Origin: Chinchilla lanigera
Lineage: Eukaryota > Chordata > Mammalia > Rodentia > Chinchillidae
DNA: 64,000 nt
Assembly: GCF_000276665.1 (NCBI RefSeq)
Contig: NW_004955429.1
Location: forward strand, 6,875,231-6,939,230
Direction of reading: 5' to 3'
Below, piece by piece: positions 45,780-56,978 of this stretch. Positions within the stretch are counted from its first letter, which is position 1. The number at the start of each line of letters is the position of its first letter. Both the position numbers and the translations under genes were made by a program. The notes below the pieces were generated by a model, which saw only the letters and a program-made list of their open reading frames with translations, was not told the DNA's origin and did no database searches.

Positions 45780-46635
45780 GGTGTTCCTCAAAAGGGGGAT
45801 GGAGTCATGATCAACAGTATTAGATGAGGTAGAAAAGCTGTCATTGGTGTAGATAAACAAAAGGCAGAAGACCGGTGTAGGCTATCTGAGTCTATAATTT
45901 ATGAAAAAGCTAGGGCTCTACATGTGGATCTTGTGAAGAATAATCCATCAGCAAGTGATACTGGTGAAACATTTGTGCCTGTAAGAGGCGGTTTCGCAGT
46001 TTTAAAGTGAGAACTGGGGTTCATAGTTTAACTAGGCATGGTGAAGTGGGCAGTGCTAATAAAAGAGTTGATGAGAATTAGGTACACCACTTCGAAACGA
46101 TGACACAGAGCTTTCACTCTCAGCAAGTTTTCACTTGTGGTGAAAGTGGCCTTTTCTGGAAGGAAATACCCAGGAGGACATACATTATAGAAGATAAGAA
46201 AATGCCAGGCCACAGATAGGCTAACGTTATTGCTGTGTGCCAGTCTGAGGGGTGACCTCAAGATAAAGCTTTCTTGGTTTATCACTCTGAGACCCCAAGA
46301 GTGTTCAGAAAACAAAGTCATGAATAAGCTAGGGGTCATGTGGAGAGCTAATGCAAAAGGCTGGGTAACATGAGTGGGTCAGGGAGGCTTTCTGTGTAAC
46401 TATTAAGAAATATCTAGAGGACAAATGTTTACCACTCAAGGCTTTCCTCATCAGGGACAATGCTCTTTCTCCCCACGAGTTTTGGAAGAACTGGCTGAAG
46501 AATTCCCATGGTCTCAGTTGAGTTCCTCCCACATATTCCTTGTGCACTTGAAAAGAATGGGTATCATGAGGTCATTGGATGGCTTAGTGTGTAGAGATAT
46601 CCGTTGGGTCTAGCTGGTTGTAATGCTGTTCAAGT
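45780..46635 (+). pseudogene. Tigger/pogo transposase relic (CENP-B/JRK-like DDE)
   Basis: Translated across frames, this stretch shows the order of a Tigger transposase: IYEKARALHVDLVK with a following GGF...FKVRTGVH region (about 45890-46030), then QQVFTCGESGLFWKEIPRRT (about 46116-46180; the family motif is QVFNMDETGLFWK..P.RT), KAFLVYHSETPRVF (46265-46310), KAFLIRDNA (46438-46466; family DNAPGH), and FLPP-like remains further on. The first catalytic Asp position (DETG) reads GESG, and stops and frameshifts are frequent. It is dead. It is inserted between two parts of an antisense L1. Confidence 0.75.
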
Positions 46636-46639
46636 CTTT

Positions 46640-46875
46640 GACTTCCTTATTTACCATCTAGATGATTTAGCCATATTGAAAATTAAAGTCTCCAACTTAC
46701 TATAGAACTGTCCTACTTCAGTCTGTCAATGTTTATTTCATGTATTTTGGGCTGTGTTACTTGGTGTGTATATGTTTATGTGTTAATTTTTGATAAATCA
46801 CTTTTATAAGTATATAACTTCCTTTGTTTCTTCAGCCATCTTTGACTTAAAGTTTATTTTGAATCAGTGACCCTA
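46640..46875 (-). mobile_element. L1 ORF2 fragment, antisense (continuation)
   Basis: GAAAATTAAAGTCTCCAACT ... CTTTGTTTCTTCAGCCATCT followed by TTGACTTAAAGTTTATTTTG is the antisense of an internal L1 ORF2 part. It probably continues the L1 ending at 45395. Confidence 0.7.
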
Positions 46876-48199
46876 GTTTTTCCTAGACAGGTTAGAACAG
46901 ATAAGCACAATAACTTGTAAATGGACCTACTCCCTCTAAGCCCAGCAGCCAGGCTCCCATCTTGTAATTCAGTTTGCTAAATGGAGGCCTAGGAGGAAAG
47001 AAGGCAGGGAAGAGCACCACAAAGCCTTTCAACCATTTTGAAGTTAGTTGACTTTTCCTTTATTCAACATTTTCTTTGCTGCTATAAACCTTTGACTGTT
47101 TTCCAGAGTTCTGACAAAGTCGGATCAGACAGTCCTGTGGAGGGGTGGGTGCGCAGAGCCTTTTTGCTGCTGTCCCTCTCCTGAGTGAAATTGATGAATA
47201 TAGCTTTAATCCCAAGGAGAAAAAAGCAGGAGAATTAAAAATGGAAACTACTGAAAGGGGATGGTAAAGGACCAAGACCTCATAGGAAGCTTATAATGGT
47301 GAGGGTTAAAACCAATTCTGGGGAAATTTTAGGTGAATGGGTGGAAATCATAGCCATAATCTTTGTTAAGCATTTTTAAAAGTTCAGTAAACAGTTAATG
47401 AATTCTAATTGTGTGGTATTTTTATTACTACTTTGCTAGTCCTTCCCTAGAGACATCGTCTAGTAGTGACAATGCTTACAACACAATATGCAAGTAAAAT
47501 AGTGCATATATGCAAAGAGACAGCCAAGGGACGAGGAGTGACACTTCACCCAACGCTGAGAGTGAGGAGTTAGCCAAGCAGCTAGAGAAAGGGAGGGGGC
47601 CTCAGAATGCTGCATATTCATTCCTGGTAGCCTGTATCTCTGTGTCCTAGAAGCCTCCTGTTTATTTGTCCCTGTCACCTTGAAGTAACATTTTCCTTGT
47701 TATTACTGTACCTCTCCTAGACAAGCTGGAAATCAAAATACAGAGTGAAAACAATTGATGACTGTTGCCTGCCATCTTTAATATGACTTTAATTCTTGAA
47801 ATAAAAATGTGGATAATATAATAGTTTTATTATTTTGTTAAAATGAGGGTAGTAGGGTTGTTTTGATGATTACATCAGTTACTACATGAAAAACACTTCG
47901 AACTTAACATGGAATAAGTAGTAGGAGAATTCTTAACTAGTAGATTAAGGAGAGTCCACTTAACAGTGGCACAGCTCTGAAATAAGCTATTATTATATGA
48001 ATCCTTTGTTTTTCTTAGTTCTCTATTTCCATCTCTGTTTGGATATTTTGAAGAAAAGTCTGGGAAAATATTTGTAGACCTGCTATTATTTATCTCACTT
48101 TTTGCTTTAAGAAATATTAGAGAATAATTACAGTTTACTATTTTTACATGTTCACATTGATCCCTGTTGTAGTATTTTGACATCTCTGAGTCTATAATT

Positions 48200-48332
48200 G
48201 TATCTGTTTATCATCCCTGACTTCATTTATTGTATGTCTGGGTTTGTCTGTTGTTGTTCTTCACAAAGAACCAGCATATGACTTGAGTTATCAAGTCAGT
48301 TTTTGTTGTTTTACATTTCATTAATATCTGCT
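48200..48332 (-). mobile_element. L1 ORF2 fragment, antisense
   Basis: TTCACAAAGAACCAGCATAT followed by GACTTGAGTTATCAAG resembles antisense ORF2 (…caaagaaccagctcttgg…). Short, moderate match. Confidence 0.5.
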
Positions 48333-48470
48333 TTTTTTTGAGACAGTCTCACTGTGTACTTCAGCTGGCCTTGAACTTACTATGTACAGCCCAAGCTGGC
48401 CTTTGTGATGGTCCTCCTGCCTCAGCCTCCTGAGTGCTGGGATTACAGGCATGTATCACCACACCTAGAC
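48333..48470 (-). mobile_element. B1-like SINE, antisense
   Basis: TTTGAGACAGTCTCACTGTG ... CTGAGTGCTGGGATTACAGG and CACCACACCTAG. Confidence 0.92.
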
Positions 48471-48603
48471 ATACTTGCTTTTGAAGTATTTTTATTCCAT
48501 TAATGAATTCATGTCTCCATTTATGTTTTAAAATTATAGTCATTAATTGTCTTCCTCATTTCCCCTCCTATAAATGTTGGCATGCCCCATATGAATCTGT
48601 TTA

Positions 48604-48765
48604 TGATCTTTCTGGGAATTTTTTTTCCCCATTCCCCTTCCTTCCCTCAGTCCTTCTTCCCGTCTCCATTTATAAAACTTTGTTTTTGTTCCTTTCTATT
48701 CTTTTTTTAACCCCTATTCCCTTCCCTTCCCTTTCCTCCTCCCTTACTCCCCTTCCCACTTGAAC
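48604..48765 (+). repeat. Pyrimidine-rich tract
   Basis: About 160 bases dominated by C and T (CCTTCCTTCCCTCAGTCC, CCCTTCCCTTCCCTTTCC). The + frame of 86 codons here is a low-complexity artefact. Confidence 0.8.
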
Positions 48766-49047
48766 ATTTTCTTTCTACTTCCCAATATCTGTCTTTCATT
48801 TTGGTCCTTAATTTATCCATTGGGTTTCTCACACAGGAGAAACAATGCAATATTTAAACACATCTGATTTATTTTACTTAAAATTATGTTCTTAAAGTAC
48901 ATCCATTTACCTAAGAATATCTCAAATATGTCCTTCTTTATGACAGAGTAGTACTCTATTATATATAAAAAACACATTTTATGGCAATTTATTGGGCCAT
49001 GTGAATTGGAGATTGGTGCTTTTTTCAGGTATAGGAAACCTCAGTTA

Positions 49048-49102
49048 TTCATTCTTTCTCTCTTGCTCTCTTGCTCTCTCTCTTCCTCTCTCTCTGTCTT
49101 TT
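49048..49102 (+). repeat. (TCTC)n/(CTCTTG) simple repeat
   Basis: TTCTTTCTCTCTTGCTCTCT-type tract directly adjoining the antisense B1; it probably grew from the SINE tail. Confidence 0.85.
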
Positions 49103-49262
49103 AATTTGTCTTGAGACAGGTTCTCCCTGTGTCGTTTAGCCTGGCCTTGAACTCTGTGTAGCCCAGGCTGGCTTTGAACTCAGCAGTCCTTGAACTCAAG
49201 GCAATCCTCCTACCTCAGACTCCCAGAGCTGAGATTACAGGCGTGTACCACCACACCAGCCT
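49103..49262 (-). mobile_element. B1-like SINE, antisense
   Basis: TTGAGACAGGTTCTCCCTGT ... GTAGCCCAGGCTGGCTTTGA ... GATTACAGGCGTGTACCACC. Confidence 0.92.
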
Positions 49263-50554
49263 CCCATTATTATCTCTTTTTATAACTGTCTAACCCCATT
49301 TCCATCTCTTCTAAGGCTCTGATTAAATATTTGTTAGATCTTGTTACTCTGTAATCTTTGAACCCTGTAAATACAGTTGTTTTATAATCTTTTTATCACA
49401 GTTCTAATATATACATTTTTATAGGTTTTGTTTTCCTTGTTTCTGGCAATTTTGCTCTTGTTTTTTTTCATCATAATCATTCTTTTCTGATCTTTCTTAA
49501 GAAAAATTTGAGCCGTTAGGTGAACATACTTTCTCCCAGGCACTTGGTGGTAATGACACTGATATAGGAATGATATAAGGGAAATACTATAACTCCCAAC
49601 CTACTAGATATCCAGTACACCAAGTCCATGTTCTCTAAATTCAAAGAATGAATTCTAAGGAACAGTGGAGGTAAAGAGTAGGAAATATTTGTTGAAATAA
49701 AGACAGCTTCTAAGAGAGACTGAAGGAGACCTAAAAGTGGTTTGCCCATGAGCCCACTTCTCAGGAGAAGCTTCATAGCACAAAATCATGAGGTAGATAT
49801 GAAATAATGAGGTGAGAATAAGGTGGAACAAAACTATGATCAAATCAATAAGATTACAAGTGTAGTTGATTAGGTAACATTGATCCAGTGGGGAAGCAAG
49901 ACACATAGCAACTGTACATGGAAAGAACAAGGACCTTTCCTAGAAAGGATGGGTTCAGGTCCTGGTCCCCCATCTAGGTGATTGACGCCTGTTTAGAGTA
50001 TCAATCATTATTTTTATCCTTGGGGGAAGTATGTAGGTGTAACCATTCCATCTTTGTCTTGAGGTCCATCCTTAAAGGAATGCACCTCCACCCACAGTTA
50101 CCAGTGTATCTTTTGCCTGGTGTCTGACTATGTAGTATTTCTACCTAACTTAGCTGTCTATAACACAGTACAGCATTGTACCACTTGAAACTAAATTCTG
50201 GGCTTGGGACGTTAAGGGATTGCCCAAGTCGTATAAATTTGGGTTATAAGTTCTGGTGAGCACCAGTTCATTATTAAAACTTCTCAGGAGCTTCTTTTTA
50301 TCACTGTGAGGTACTCAGTGCCTTGCAGTTCCATGAGGATGGGAAGAAGGAATTTGGTAGATTTTCTTCCTGCTTACCTTAAACTGAGGACACGGTCCTT
50401 AATGACACCCCAGTTCTGCTTATTCTATTAGACTCTGCATTTTGTGTAGACTCTAATTTCTTTTCCCTGAAATACAAGATTCTTAATTTAGCAGGTTATT
50501 GCTCGAATGAGCCTACTTGTATCTGAGGTTTTACCTTCACTTTTTTGTTTCTTT

Positions 50555-50694
50555 GTTTTTTGAGACAGGATATCACTCTGTAGTTCATGCTGGCCTTGAA
50601 CTCACTGTGTAGCCTAGGCTGGCCTCAAACTCACAACCATCTTCCTGCCTCAACCTTCTGAGTGCTGGGACAAGCATGTACTACCACACCAGCC
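50555..50694 (-). mobile_element. B1-like SINE, antisense
   Basis: TTTTTGAGACAGGATATCAC ... GTAGCCTAGGCTGGCCTCAA ... GTACTACCACACCAGCC. Confidence 0.92.
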
Positions 50695-51124
50695 TGTTCA
50701 CCTCATTTTAGATTGAAAAAATCCTAATTACCTTGCAAGTTCATCAAAGCATTTATACATATATAATTGTTAGTTTTCAGCCATATGTATGAACCAGATA
50801 GCTAGTCAATCGTATTGAAGAAACTAAACCTTTGATGTCCACTTGCTATATTAAATTATTTTTTGAAGAGCCCAAAATTATATTCTGAGAGCATTAAATA
50901 AAGTAGTTACAATAAAGTAAGAGGTAGCTGCCTCCACTAGGAGGAGGAGGCAGAGGAGGAAAATGCTGTTGTTGATCATGTATTATATGACGAGTGTGTA
51001 TGCAAATATACCTTTAAAAAGCTTCATCAAGTATGTGAGATATTATTATCTCATTTGTTAATAAGTTATCAAAGCTTAAATTTGTTGGGTTTGTTTGTGT
51101 CATTGTTGTTCATTTCATTTTTAT

Positions 51125-51311
51125 GGTTTAGGAGGGTGAATCCAGCACTGAGCTATATCCCCAGTTTTTTTTTGTTTTGTTTTGTTTTTTTTGAGACAGC
51201 AAAATGTCACTAAATCACTGAGTTGCCCAGACTGAGTTCATGGTTGTAATCCTTCTGCCGCAGCCTCCCAGAGTGCTGGGATTGTAGGCATGTACCACTA
51301 CACCCAGCTAG
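51125..51311 (-). mobile_element. B1-dID/MEN-like composite SINE, antisense
   Basis: The antisense ID head (GGGTGAATCCAGCACTGAGC then TATATCCCCAG), a T/G linker (TTTTGTTTTGTTTTG), then an antisense 7SL half (GAGACAGC ... GCAGCCTCCCAGAGTGCTGG). The order fits a single reversed B1 plus ID dimer. Confidence 0.6.
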
Positions 51312-51689
51312 TAGTTAGGCATTTTGCCTAAATTTATTCAGTTAGTAACTAGTGGAATTTAAAATCAAAAGGTCTGTCTGATTGCAGATTGTTACCCCAT
51401 ACTGCCTGTAGAAGGACTATAGCCATTGTTTTATGTACCTTTCATAGCTACTTTTGGTTCTACTCTGGCTACTCAGCTTGGTATATACATACAGTTTAAT
51501 CTAGACCTGCTTAAGGAAATCTAAAGCTCAAATGGTTCTTCTTCAAAATTTTCTTCATTCAGATAAGTAAAATTTAATGAAGACTTTGTAATGTACTTCT
51601 CTGGTATATTACTAACAGTCTTTACCTATTCAGATTGTAGTATATTTGATCTGCCTGCCTGGTGTCTTAATCAAATTACTAGAATTGGT

Positions 51690-51836
51690 TTTTTTGAGAC
51701 AGGGTCTCACTATGTAGTTCATACTGGCCTTGAGTTCATTATGTGGCCCAGGCTGGCCTTGAACTCATGGTGGTCCTCCTCTCTCAACCTCCCAAATGGC
51801 TGGGATTACTAACATTTCGCCACCACACCTGGCTAC
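51690..51836 (-). mobile_element. B1-like SINE, antisense
   Basis: TTTTTTTGAGACAGGGTCTC ... GTGGCCCAGGCTGGCCTTGA ... CGCCACCACACCTGGCT, with internal duplication. Flanks ACTAGAAT occur on both sides (about 51679-51686 and 51835-51842). Confidence 0.92.
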
Positions 51837-52709
51837 TAGAATGTTTTTTATCAGTATTTTCTGCATGAAAACAGTTGCCTTGGGGCATCTCAGGAAACAT
51901 AACTGAGCTAATGCTTTATGCTTCTAAGTGCTACTAGTTAAGTTGTTGAGCCCAATTTTTAAAGTAGCACTTCAATTTTTATGTAATTTATGTACATATA
52001 AGAAATAATTTTAGTGTAATATTTATTACCTACTTAAAAGTGACTTCCTCCAGAATCTTAAGATAGCCTTATTCAGAGCATATTACCAGGAACAGAGTGA
52101 TTTAGTTTAACTAAGTCAAGGGTTACTTTAAGTGTTAAAGGGAAAGTAAGCTTATAGATGTGGCTTGCAGCCAATCACAGAGAAGGAATGAGATTAAAGC
52201 ATTTAAATCATATTTTGTAGGCAGTGGAGCAATGTTAGTAAGTCTGTATCTAGGAAATAGCTGAAATTGTGTGTAAATCTGCAGGGAAGAAAAGGAACAA
52301 TTATTCCAATAGTATGAGTATGAGAAAATAAATCTTTGAAATAGGTGGCTAGTAGAAGTAGAGAGCAGAACAGAAATGGGGCAGATCTTGAACCTTCAAG
52401 ATTCAGAAAGCCAATTGATTGGGTATAAAATAAGGGTGAGTAAGGGGAGTAAAAGTGAGTATGAGGTGACTGAAAAGTCAGGTACCATCAACCAAAATAG
52501 CAGCACATTTAGGAGATGATGATTTGAGGGAAAGGTGTGATCAGTTTGGAACATGCTTAGTCCCAAATGGGTTCTATAGCAGGAAAAAATCAAAAGACAA
52601 TTGGTAATATGGAATTTAAGAGATCAGAAATAGAGATGTAACTACTGGAGGCCTTGGCATACATTTGGTAGCTAAAATAAGGGGAAAAAAAGAAAAACTA
52701 TTTAGGAGT

Positions 52710-53096
52710 GTCTTAGCTACTTTTCTCTTGTTGCTGACACCCGAAGTTAAAAGGGGAAAGGTTTATAGAGGTTTCAGTCCATAATCAGCTGGCTCCAAGG
52801 CAGGGTGGCATGTGGCAGAGGGGCAACAGTTCATAGTGGTGGAAGACAGCAAAAGTAACAAGAGGAAAAAGAAGAGACAGGCCTCTTTTTGTCCCTTATG
52901 TTGTATCCAGTCCACTGGGATTAGGGCGGCGCCAGTGCAATCAGTGGACAGAACCAGCGATCACCCACCCTTAATCTCAGTACCCTTAGTCCCAGCATTG
53001 CACTACGAATCAGTCACACCCTCTAGCTACCTTGAAAAAACCCCTATCACCCCATGAGGCTTTGGGGGGACATCTAGACACAAACCATGACAAGGA
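52710..53096 (-). mobile_element. MaLR (ERVL-type) LTR, antisense
   Basis: It begins GTGTCTTAGCTACTTTTCTC then TTGTTGCTGACACCCG, GGGAAAGGTTTATAGAGGTT. The reverse complement gives the MaLR 3' end; the far end ...CTAGACACAAACCATGACA closes it. Non-coding LTR relic. Open frames on either strand have no known product. Confidence 0.6.
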
Positions 53097-54679
53097 GTCC
53101 AATGGAGGAATTGGGACCAAAAAAGGAAAATATATTCCCAAAGTAAGAAAAACCAAGAGTACAGTGTCTTCAAATTGCAAATGAGAGAAGGGATTGTTAC
53201 AAAGAGAGAAATTAGATGTGGCAAAAATCATCATTTATAAAATTTATGTTGTGAGAACACAAATATTTATGCTTACCTATTTTGATGTTTTATAGGTACT
53301 ATTTTCTTTCCCTTAGAGTTTTTTTTTTGTTTCCGTTATTGACTGTTCTACTTCAGATCATTTCCTAGTCACATCTTATAAGTTAAATCTATATTCCTTT
53401 ATAGTACCTGGAAATCACAGAAAATATATACATATATATAATGGATATTAATAAGAGTAAATGTAGGTCAATCCTTGAGAAGTCTCCTTTGGGAAATTTC
53501 TAGAAATATAACAGAGCTGGTATGAATGACTCCTGCCTTTCCATCGTAAGTTTAAATATTGTGAACACCAACGAAAAGTGTAATCATTGCCTAGATTAAA
53601 AGAATAAAGGAGAAATCTAGTTTTGTAACTCAGGATAGCCTTGGCTCCCAGAGTTTGAATACCCACGTAAGGGGAAGATGGTGTTTCTGGGTCCCAGGTT
53701 GCCAGACCTGAGCCTCCTGCGTGACGTCTCGCTGGAAGCACTACTGTCCTGTGAAGGGACAATGGAAAAATCCAGTGCTCCAGACCGTTAGAACCCCCAG
53801 GGCCTAAGAGAAGCCAAACAAAAATTATTCTGCAGGCTGACCCCAAATAGGACTTCTGGGAGTCTCACTGAAAGAAAAACTAGGAGCCCTCAGTGAAATA
53901 TGCTCATAGTAAAAGAAGCATAAACTTTGAAGAAGTCAGCAGATGGAGCAAAAAAGAAAATTCAAAAAAAAGTAGAGAAGAAAACCCATTTGAAAGAGAT
54001 AATAAAACTTTTTTATAATGACGAGATAAAAAAGATGAAAAGAAGATGATGAAGAACATAACCAAGTAAGAAAAAAGAACTTTTAGAAATGAAATATTCA
54101 TTGAGAGTGCCTTTTTAAAAAAATAGCTTAAACTACTAAAATGTAAATTAATGAGTTAGATTATCTGCTGATGTCACTCCGAATGTAGAAACAAGAGATA
54201 AGATGGAAAATACAAGAATGGCTAGGAGACACTGAAGAAGAACAGGAACACAGAATGTCTACTGACAGTTTCAGGTGGGGAAAATAGTAATGCAGTATTA
54301 AAATAGTGGCTGAGACTTCCAGAACTGATAAGTCCTTACAGTTACAGAGAATTACAGTGTCCTGCACAGGATAAATAAAAGCAATCTAGATAGATCAAGG
54401 AGAAACTGTTGAACATTAAAGCAAATATAAAATCCTAAAATCAGTGATAGCACAAAGAGAAAACAAAGGTACACCAGCTAGGATAATAATTACCTTCTTA
54501 TCTCTAGAAAGATACCAGAAGAAAGTAGAGAAACATCTTCAAAGTGATGAGAAAATAATTGAGTATTTGATACTTTATTAAAGTATTAATTGAGAACGAG
54601 GAAAATTAACATGTATTCCAAGTAAGACTTAAAGTGTTTGCGAGTAACAGAGCTTTACTATGAAAGCTGCTGTGCATGG

Positions 54680-55006
54680 TTTAGAGCTAAAATGGCCCAC
54701 AGAGCCTCACTTGGATTTGGGGGCTTGTAGTCAGCTTGTTGTGGCAGGTGGGGTCTGGACTGAAGAGGCGCACACTGGACTGTGACCCGCAGGGCAGAGG
54801 GCAGTTCTCCGTTCCAGGCTTCTTCCTCCTTGCTGCTTCCTGGCTGCCCTCATGTGAGCAGTGGCCCTGCACCGCTGCTTCCACCAAGCCCCCCTGCCCT
54901 GGAGTCGGCAGACGGCGGACTAAACAGCGAGCCCAAAAAACCTCTCCTCTTCTAAGTTGCAGGTGGCAGGTATTTTGTCCCAGCAATCAAGGAAGTGACT
55001 AAAACA
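54680..55006 (+). mobile_element. MaLR (ERVL-type) LTR, sense, GC-richer than surroundings
   Basis: CTGGACTGTGACCCGCAGGG ... CCTGGCTGCCCTCATGTGAG ... CTCTCCTCTTCTAAGTTGCA ... GGTATTTTGTCCCAGCAATC then AAGGAAGTGACTAAAACAGC, the typical MLT/MaLR 3' half. The open frames on both strands (88 and 99 codons) come from this LTR. Not a gene. Confidence 0.7.
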
Positions 55007-55324
55007 GCTACTGACAGATATGTTTGAGCAGTAAGAAAAGGTAGAAAGAAAGCAGCAAGAAAGGAAAAAAAAAGGAAATACGATAAATCAAAAGCACTGG
55101 CTATGAACGAAATAATTGTAATAATGATGACTAATTTGGAGCAGGTTAAAAACTACCTAAAACTAAAATACATGACAGTGATACTTAGAAGATGAGATAC
55201 AGAAATCACAGAAAGAATTTAGCATATTTGTATTGAATAAGAAGAGAGTCAAGATACCCATTAAGAAAGCTGCAGTGTGCAACTTGCAAACCAGTAGAGT
55301 GAGGAAGACAGTATGAAAACTTGA

Positions 55325-55415
55325 TCGCTGCAGTTTCGAGGCCAGCCTGGGCTACATAGTGAGTTCAAAGCTAGTCTGAACTACACAGCGAGACCGTCTC
55401 AAACAAAACAAAACA
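55325..55415 (+). mobile_element. B1-like SINE, 5'-truncated
   Basis: TTTCGAGGCCAGCCTGGGCT ... AGTCTGAACTACACAGCGAG and ACCGTCTC with A-rich tail. The 5' half is missing. Confidence 0.88.
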
Positions 55416-56635
55416 ATGAATAGAGTCTACTGAAAACCACCAAGTACTGCTAGAAAAAAGAAAACATGAATAAATAGAAAGTGCATGCCATGTTGTTAAA
55501 TGATAATTCTACCTACGGTCATATACAGATTCCTGCAGTCTCCATTAAAGTAGACTCTCTGGGAACCTCAAGTAGCTCAAAAGGATTCTCATGCTTCTGG
55601 ATTTCAAAACTTACTAAAAATGTCTAGTAACCGAAAGAAATTTTATAAAAGATTCACATTTGAAAACATGATCAAATGATGTCCAGACTAGTTTGAGTGG
55701 GGCAATCTTTTCTACAAAGAGTGCTGAGAAAACTTGATGCCTACATGCAAAATAATGAAGTTAGATGATTATCTTCTACTCTATAAAAATTAACTCAAAA
55801 TAGATGAAAGATAAAAAATGAAAACTATAAACTAGAAAAAAATGGTGAAAGATTCATTACATCTGATTTAGCAAGATTTCATTCAAAACTTAAAGGCAAT
55901 AAAAAAATACATAGAGCTCATCAAAATTAAAACCTTTTCATGTGTGAAAGGATACCATCAAAGAATTAAAATACAAGCCACAGCATGAGGACAAATTATT
56001 TGCAAATCATATATCTGACAAGAGATTAATACCCACAATATAGAAAGAATGCCTACAACTCAACAACAAAGAAATTGCAATTCAAAGATGAATAAAAGAT
56101 TTGAATGACATTTCCCCAAAGAAGGTATACTGATGAAAAAAACGCTCCAGTTCCTAATCATCAGGGAAATGAAAATGAAAACCCCAGTCAGAAACTACTG
56201 CAAACCTACTGGTAGCTATAACAACAGGAAATAACAAAGCAAAGCAAGAGAAAATGGAATCCTTGCACATTACTGGTAAGAGTGTAAAGTGGTCCAGTTG
56301 CTATACAAAACAGGTGGGCAGTTCCTCAAAAAGTTAGTTACTGTATGGCCCAGGCATTTCATTCATTTCATTTCACTCAAGAGAATTTAAAATAAGGACT
56401 CACACAAACACACTCATTCATTAGTACCTTCACAATAGCCCAAATATGGAAACAGCCCAAGTGTCCAGCAGTAGATTAATAGGTAAACAAACTGGACTAC
56501 ACAGGCGGTGGACTATTATCTAAGCATACATCCTACACTGTGAATGAACACTGAAACATTATGATGAGTGAAAAAAAACAACAAATGAAAGGTCACATAG
56601 TGTATGACTCTATGTTTATGAAATATCCAAAATAG

Positions 56636-56712
56636 GGCTGGGGATGTGGCTCAGTGATCAAGTGCATGTCTAGTATACGTGAGGCCTTGGGTTTGATCCT
56701 CAGCACCACAAA
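56636..56712 (+). mobile_element. ID-like SINE
   Basis: GGGCTGGGGATGTGGCTCAG ... GGGTTTGATCCTCAGCACCA. More diverged from the other ID copies (GTGCATGTCTAGTATACGTG in the anticodon region). Confidence 0.82.
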
Positions 56713-56857
56713 TACAGAGTAAGTAAATCCATAGAGATAACATGCAGATCGGTGAGAAGATTCTCAAACATGGATAGTGGTGACCATTACATAATTGTGT
56801 GTGCGTGTATATGTACTTAATGACAGTGAGTGGCACATTTAAAATGGTGTACTTCAA

Positions 56858-56978
56858 CCAGGGGTGGTAGCATATGCCTCTAATCCCAGAACTCAGGAAG
56901 CTGATGCAGGAGGATCACCATGAATTTGAGGCCAGCCTGGGCTACATAGCAAGACCCTGTCCCAACAAGCAAACAAAC
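56858..56978 (+). mobile_element. B1-like SINE with target-site duplication
   Basis: CCAGGGGTGGTAGCATATGC ... GAGGCCAGCCTGGGCTACAT ... GACCCTGTCCC. The flanks AAAATGGTGTACTTCAA (56841-56857) and AAAATCGTGTACTTTAA (56979-56995) match at 15 of 17. It is inserted in an L1 3' UTR. Confidence 0.93.

Larger units (their letters stand above)
53850..55640 (+). mobile_element. HAL1/L1-like LINE remnant, sense, with nested LTR and SINE
   Basis: CTTCCAGAACTGATAAGTCC ... CCTGCACAGGATAAATAAAA ... GTAGAGAAACATCTTCAAAG followed by TGATGAGAAAATAATTG matches the old LINE segment '…aactgatgaaag…gcaggataaataaaa…acatctttaaagtgctgaaag…'. It continues after a MaLR LTR with AATAATTGTAATAATGATGA. A truncated B1 (55325-55415) is inserted. 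Confidence 0.6.

Noticed and set aside
53448..53846. 132-codon minus strand open frame, the second longest in the window after exon read-throughs
   Set aside because: No domain, signal or family resemblance, and it sits next to old LINE sequence. Its length is compatible with chance in a GC-richer patch.
54687..55002. Overlapping open frames on both strands (99 and 88 codons)
   Set aside because: Both are explained by a MaLR LTR with higher GC content.
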